This document shows, piece after piece, positions 6,655 through 9,072 of a stretch of DNA of 9,072 bases. Where the stretch lies: contig DLAA01000006.1 of the NCBI GenBank assembly GCA_002493835.1, positions 1 through 9,072 on the forward strand. The letters run 5' to 3'. Each line of letters starts with the position of its first letter. The stretch's first letter is position 1. This stretch comes from Lachnospiraceae bacterium UBA7060 (GTDB lineage: Bacteria > Bacillota > Clostridia > Lachnospirales > Lachnospiraceae). The position numbers were made by a program, and so were the translations under genes. A model generated the notes under the pieces. It saw nothing but the letters and a program-made list of their open reading frames with translations, was not told the DNA's origin and ran no database searches.

Positions 6655-7542
6655 TCACAGACTACCGATGTTTGTCTCCAGACGGCTTAAAAACAGTTTT
6701 GCAGCTTTAGAAAAGACCTGATACTTTTTGGTAAAAAGGTATACGCTTGAGTAAAGCTGCGGGGACAAGGGGCGGAATGTCAGGGGATGACTGCCGGCAG
6801 TGTTGATCAGTTCGTCAATGCACAGGGCATAGCCAATCCCGGCCTCTACCATAAGACCGGCATTATAGATCAGGTTGTAGGTGGAGATAATATATGGTTT
6901 TGGCATGGCATCCGCAAAGTATGTGGTCAGGCGGTTGTTGTTGGAGGCCTGACTTGGCATGATCAGCGGGAGGTCAGCTAGATCCGAGAAAGAGATTTTT
7001 TCCTTGTCTGCAAGAGGGGAATCTTTTCGCATAAGGATGCCCCACGCTTCACGCAGCGGGAGTTTCCGATAATCGTAGCGGGGAGTAATTTCCGGCTCCA
7101 GTAAGAAGCCCATATCCAGAAGCCCCTTGTCCAGCCGTTCAATGATGGCATCCGCATTGCTGCTGAAAAAGTGGAAGCGGATGTCAGGATATTCTTCCTG
7201 AATCGACCGGATGATCTGCATGATGGAAAAAGTGGAGCGGTGTTCGCCGCAGCCGATATAGACATCGCCGGAAATGCTCTGTTCGTTTTCACGAAAGGCG
7301 CTTTCAGTTTTGTCCATCAGGGAAATGATCTCCTGGGCGCGGCCACGCAGAAATGTTCCTTCTTCCGTCAGGGTGACTTTTTTCCTACCGCGGATCAAGA
7401 GCTGTTTACCCAAGATTTCCTCTAAGTCCATCATTTGTTTGGATAGTGTAGGCTGGGAAATATGGAGATATTCAGCGGCTTTTGTAATGCTCTGTTCCTC
7501 AGCAACGGCGAGAAAATACTGTAGCAGGCGGGTTTCGATCAT
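6655..7542 (-). CDS. LysR family transcriptional regulator
   Basis: A complete 295-aa LysR-type regulator. The N-terminal winged helix-turn-helix is clear (residues about 1-62: LLQYFLAVAEEQSITKAAEY, then HISQPTLSKQMMDLEE), followed by a linker helix and a periplasmic-binding-protein-like effector domain (about 90-290) with GDVYIGCGEHRST, LDMGFLLEP, LPLIMPSQ and GIGYALC. Such proteins sense a small ligand and activate or repress nearby genes. The start at 7542 is supported by GGAG (plus-strand CTCC at 7551-7554) 8 bases upstream. It is divergent from the small-protein/hydrolase pair at 7720-9013, the usual LysR arrangement, and abuts the LysE-cyclophilin stop tail-to-tail with no spacer. A near copy of the operator found before both plus-strand operons lies between its own -35 and -10, suggesting autoregulation. 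The ligand is unknown. Confidence 0.93.
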   Translation of the reverse strand: MIETRLLQYFLAVAEEQSITKAAEYLHISQPTLSKQMMDLEEILGKQLLIRGRKKVTLTEEGTFLRGRAQEIISLMDKTESAFRENEQSISGDVYIGCGEHRSTFSIMQIIRSIQEEYPDIRFHFFSSNADAIIERLDKGLLDMGFLLEPEITPRYDYRKLPLREAWGILMRKDSPLADKEKISFSDLADLPLIMPSQASNNNRLTTYFADAMPKPYIISTYNLIYNAGLMVEAGIGYALCIDELINTAGSHPLTFRPLSPQLYSSVYLFTKKYQVFSKAAKLFLSRLETNIGSL

Positions 7543-7569
7543 AGGGGATGCTCCTTTTATTCTTAAAAT

Positions 7570-7592
7570 CTATCTAAATATATTTTATATAG
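7570..7592. promoter_or_regulatory. AT-rich dyad overlapping the lysR -10
   Basis: CTATCTAAA (7570-7578) and TTTATATAG (7584-7592) are inverted repeats with one mismatched pair, separated by five bases. The dyad covers the -10 of the lysR promoter and adjoins the T-N11-A box, so it may be a second regulator contact site. The AT richness raises the chance of coincidence. Confidence 0.3.
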
Positions 7593-7610
7593 TTTTTTGT
7601 TATTTTGCAA
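7582..7610 (-). promoter_or_regulatory. Candidate lysR promoter
   Basis: On the minus strand TTGCAA (plus 7605-7610) and TAAAAT (plus 7582-7587) are separated by exactly 17 bases, matching the vegetative consensus at 4/6 and 5/6. The spacer is almost entirely A/T. The -10 lies 40 bases upstream of the lysR start codon, leaving room for the ribosome site at 7551-7554. Confidence 0.5.
7589..7603. promoter_or_regulatory. Candidate LysR-type operator in the lysR promoter
   Basis: ATAG-TTTTTTG-TTAT keeps the T-N11-A spacing and matches the perfect boxes at 815-829 and 2962-2976 at 11 of 15 positions (ATAG, TTTG, TAT). It fills the spacer of the candidate lysR promoter, a position expected for autorepression. 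It could also serve the divergent gene at 7720. Confidence 0.4.
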
Positions 7611-7628
7611 TAAAAAATGAGGGGATCA

Positions 7629-7655
7629 GATTGAAAAATCAGAGATTTTTCAATC
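7629..7655 (+). promoter_or_regulatory. Perfect 12-bp hairpin in the intergenic region
   Basis: GATTGAAAAATC (7629-7640) and GATTTTTCAATC (7644-7655) form a perfect 12-bp stem with a 3-base AGA loop. No T tract follows, so it is not a classical terminator for a plus-strand transcript. It forms the first half of a structured block that continues to 7707, directly before the small gene at 7720. It may be a repeat element, an operator or an mRNA leader structure. Confidence 0.6.
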
Positions 7656-7665
7656 GCGAATTTGT

Positions 7666-7707
7666 GCCTGCGCATAGCGAACATAGTTCGCATTAAAGTT
7701 CGCAGGC
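7666..7707 (+). promoter_or_regulatory. Nested hairpin leader before the small gene
   Basis: An outer stem GCCTGCG (7666-7672)/CGCAGGC (7701-7707) encloses an inner perfect stem GCGAAC (7677-7682)/GTTCGC (7686-7691). GTTCGC is repeated at 7698-7703, and CATAG (7673-7677) can pair with CTATG (7707-7711), so alternative folds are possible. The structure ends 4 bases before GGGAAAGG and could control ribosome access to the gene at 7720, or be a palindromic repeat element. Confidence 0.5.
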
Positions 7708-7719
7708 TATGGGAAAGGC

Positions 7720-7956
7720 ATGGTTATTAAAATGCAGAAAAAAACAACGATTTATCAGAGATTAACAGAAGAAGGCGTTGACTCTGCGATGCTGGAGCAG
7801 TACCGGCGTTATCAGGAGGCAGGGAACATACAGGGACAGTGTGGGCTGATCTGCCGTTTCCGAAGGGAAAAAAATGAAGAATTGAAAAAAGGAAAAGAAC
7901 AGCTTGCCTGTCTGGACTATATGATTGCAAAGGTGGAAAATGCCATTGAAAAGTAA
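7720..7956 (+). CDS. Small helical protein paired with the Ntn hydrolase
   Basis: A small cytoplasmic helical protein (78 aa from 7720, or 74 aa from the in-frame ATG at 7732). GGGAAAGG at 7711-7718 is very close to 7720 and rather far (13 bases) from 7732, so the start is uncertain. It has an N-terminal QRLTEEGVDSAMLEQY helix-turn, a GNIQGQCGLICRFRREKNEELKK segment and a C-terminal QLACLDYMIAKVENAIEK helix. The same three-part pattern is found in the 77-aa protein at 5408-5641, and the two are probably paralogues. Function is unknown. It is divergent from lysR, with a structured leader, and its 3' end overlaps the hydrolase start by 17 bases, indicating translational coupling. The pairing of such a small protein with an overlapping membrane-associated protein occurs twice here. 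Confidence 0.75.
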   Translation: MVIKMQKKTTIYQRLTEEGVDSAMLEQYRRYQEAGNIQGQCGLICRFRREKNEELKKGKEQLACLDYMIAKVENAIEK

Positions 7957-9013
7957 AAGATGCTGGTGGAAAAAAGCACTTTTGATGACAGCCATGTTGA
8001 TCCTGCTGGTTATCATAATTGTCATAGTCATGTTTTGGAGGGTAATAAGAACGGCGGCCAGTGTGAAAAAGCTGGAGGATGGCCTGTATTCCATGGAATA
8101 TCGGGGAGATTATCATTTTGATGGTTTTCTGGAAACCGGGGGTGCGTCTTCCGATCTGGCAGTAGCCGAGTATGTGATTGGGGATATTGCTTACGGACTG
8201 GTTGATCTTCACTTACAGGGTCATGGCTTTGGGTGCAGTACTATAGCTGCGGCGGGTGAGACGGGTGGAAGGCTGTATGGCCGTAATTTTGACTGGGGAT
8301 TTTGCAACGCCATGATTGTGCGGACTGCGCCGCCGGACGGCTATGAGTCTGTTTCCACGGTCAATATGGATTTTTTGAACATAGGGCTGGAATCGCTTTC
8401 GGAAGACATGCGGATGCGTATTTTGTCGGCGGCGGCGCCTTATGCACCGATGGATGGAATGAATGAAAAGGGATTGTGTGTCGCTGTGCTGATGATTGAG
8501 GACCGGCCTGCCTTTTCGCAGGATACGGGAAAACCAGATCTGACAACAACCACAGCAGTCAGGCTTTTGCTGGACCGGGCAGCCAGTGTGGAGGAAGCGG
8601 TAGAACTGCTTTCCGAATATGACCTCCATGCATCGGCAGGAATGATGGTGCATTTTTCCATAGCGGATGCTTCGGGACGCAGCGTGGCAGTGGAATACAT
8701 AGACAATGAAATGTGTGTTGTGGAAACGGATGTAGCAACCAATTTTTATCTGTCTGAGGGAGAAAAATATGGGATCGGGACAGAAGAATCACATATTCGG
8801 TACCAAATCCTGAATGTGCTTTTACAGGAACAAAAAGTTTTTAACATGGAAGATATAAGGGATGCGCTGAACAGCGTCAGCAAACATAATTTCGATTCCC
8901 CTTTTGCGTCTACGGAATGGAGCATTGTTTATAATCAGCAGACGGGAGAGGTTCTGTATTATCACAGAGAAAATTATGATACTGGTTATTCTTTTCGGTT
9001 GGAGAGGAAATAA
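7940..9013 (+). CDS. Membrane-anchored choloylglycine-hydrolase-like Ntn hydrolase (linear amide C-N hydrolase / C45-type)
   Basis: A 357-aa enzyme expected to hydrolyse, or transfer acyl groups across, a linear amide bond using an N-terminal-type Cys nucleophile. One membrane helix (about 11-33, KKALLMTAMLILLVIIIVIVMF form) anchors it with the catalytic domain probably outside. The catalytic region shows GFGCST (Cys99 as likely nucleophile after self-cleavage), GRNFDW (114-119), MNEKGLCVAV (174-183), ADASGRSVAVEYIDNEM (242-258), ATNFYLSEG (266-274), an Arg in SHIRY (287) and STEWSIVYN (324-332), all placed as in choloylglycine-hydrolase-like and isopenicillin N-acyltransferase-like proteins. 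The start at 7940 follows AGGTGG (7931-7936) and overlaps the preceding small gene. The gene appears intact, and its C-terminal part is duplicated in the lipoprotein at 2326-2916. The substrate is unknown; bile-salt hydrolysis is not implied. The family call is firm, the subfamily less so. Confidence 0.88.
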   Translation: MPLKSKRCWWKKALLMTAMLILLVIIIVIVMFWRVIRTAASVKKLEDGLYSMEYRGDYHFDGFLETGGASSDLAVAEYVIGDIAYGLVDLHLQGHGFGCSTIAAAGETGGRLYGRNFDWGFCNAMIVRTAPPDGYESVSTVNMDFLNIGLESLSEDMRMRILSAAAPYAPMDGMNEKGLCVAVLMIEDRPAFSQDTGKPDLTTTTAVRLLLDRAASVEEAVELLSEYDLHASAGMMVHFSIADASGRSVAVEYIDNEMCVVETDVATNFYLSEGEKYGIGTEESHIRYQILNVLLQEQKVFNMEDIRDALNSVSKHNFDSPFASTEWSIVYNQQTGEVLYYHRENYDTGYSFRLERK

Positions 9014-9017
9014 AAAG

Positions 9018-9072
9018 ATGAAAGAGATCATTTTTCAGGGGACGGATATGGTAAAAACATTTGGGGAGACAA
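9018..9072 (+). CDS. 5' end of a probable ABC transporter ATP-binding protein (partial)
   Basis: Only the first 18 codons are in the window (MKEIIFQGTDMVKTFGET). The pattern of a short beta strand, a Gly, then D-M-V-K-T-F-G matches the extreme N terminus of ABC ATPases such as the MacB/LolD type, where the aromatic residue stacks on adenine. GGAGAGG at 9001-9007 lies 10 bases upstream. It starts 4 bases after the hydrolase stop and is probably in the same operon. The Walker motifs would lie beyond the window edge, so the call rests on a short stretch. Confidence 0.6.
   Translation, partial: MKEIIFQGTDMVKTFGET

Noticed and set aside
7171..7696. Plus-strand open frames over the lysR gene (7171-7425 and 7274-7696)
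   Set aside because: They lie opposite a clearly coding LysR gene with a good start and ribosome site; no family features are visible.
7940..9013. Calling the hydrolase a bile salt hydrolase
   Set aside because: The catalytic pattern is only family level, and the N-terminal membrane anchor and internal Cys differ from classical bile salt hydrolases, where Cys is residue 2.

Overview
The window looks like a chromosomal or accessory segment of a gut-type low/medium-GC Firmicute, most likely Lachnospiraceae. This is inferred from purine-rich Shine-Dalgarno sites, tightly overlapping genes, and the families present (MATE exporter, PaaK/CapK-like adenylating enzyme, DUF3737 protein, LysR regulator, choloylglycine-hydrolase-like Ntn hydrolase, small helical proteins). 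No rRNA, tRNA, CRISPR array, transposase or integrase is visible.

Layout. 1-403 is mostly non-coding, with one doubtful 45-codon minus-strand frame. 404-724 encodes a small helical protein. 725-964 is a regulatory intergenic region. 965-2916 is a two-gene unit: a MATE exporter coupled by ATGA overlap to a lipoprotein-like gene that is only the C-terminal 40% of an Ntn hydrolase. 2917-3041 repeats the earlier regulatory block. 3042-6654 is a four-gene unit: PaaK/CapK-like enzyme, DUF3737 beta-helix protein, a 77-aa helical protein, and a chimeric LysE/cyclophilin-like-lipoprotein ORF. A LysR regulator lies on the minus strand (6655-7542). Divergent from it is a second small helical protein overlapping a complete membrane-anchored Ntn hydrolase (7940-9013), then the first 18 codons of a probable ABC-transporter ATPase.

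Three things stand out. First, several genes look like in-frame cut-and-join products: a hydrolase without its nucleophile half placed behind a lipoprotein signal, a LysE transporter missing an internal piece, and that same LysE running straight into a lipoprotein. These could be true gene remodelling or assembly chimeras; sequence alone cannot decide. Second, a duplicated block upstream of both main operons carries a perfect LysR-type T-N11-A box (ATAG-N7-CTAT), and a near copy lies between the -35 and -10 of the lysR promoter, suggesting one local regulon. Third, a palindrome-rich segment appears to be inserted in frame inside the PaaK/CapK-like gene.

Working model (inference): the LysR protein controls a small-molecule module in which a carboxylate is adenylated (PaaK/CapK-like), amides are hydrolysed or exchanged at the membrane (Ntn hydrolase), and products or toxic compounds are moved by MATE, LysE-like and ABC transporters. 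No substrate can be named.
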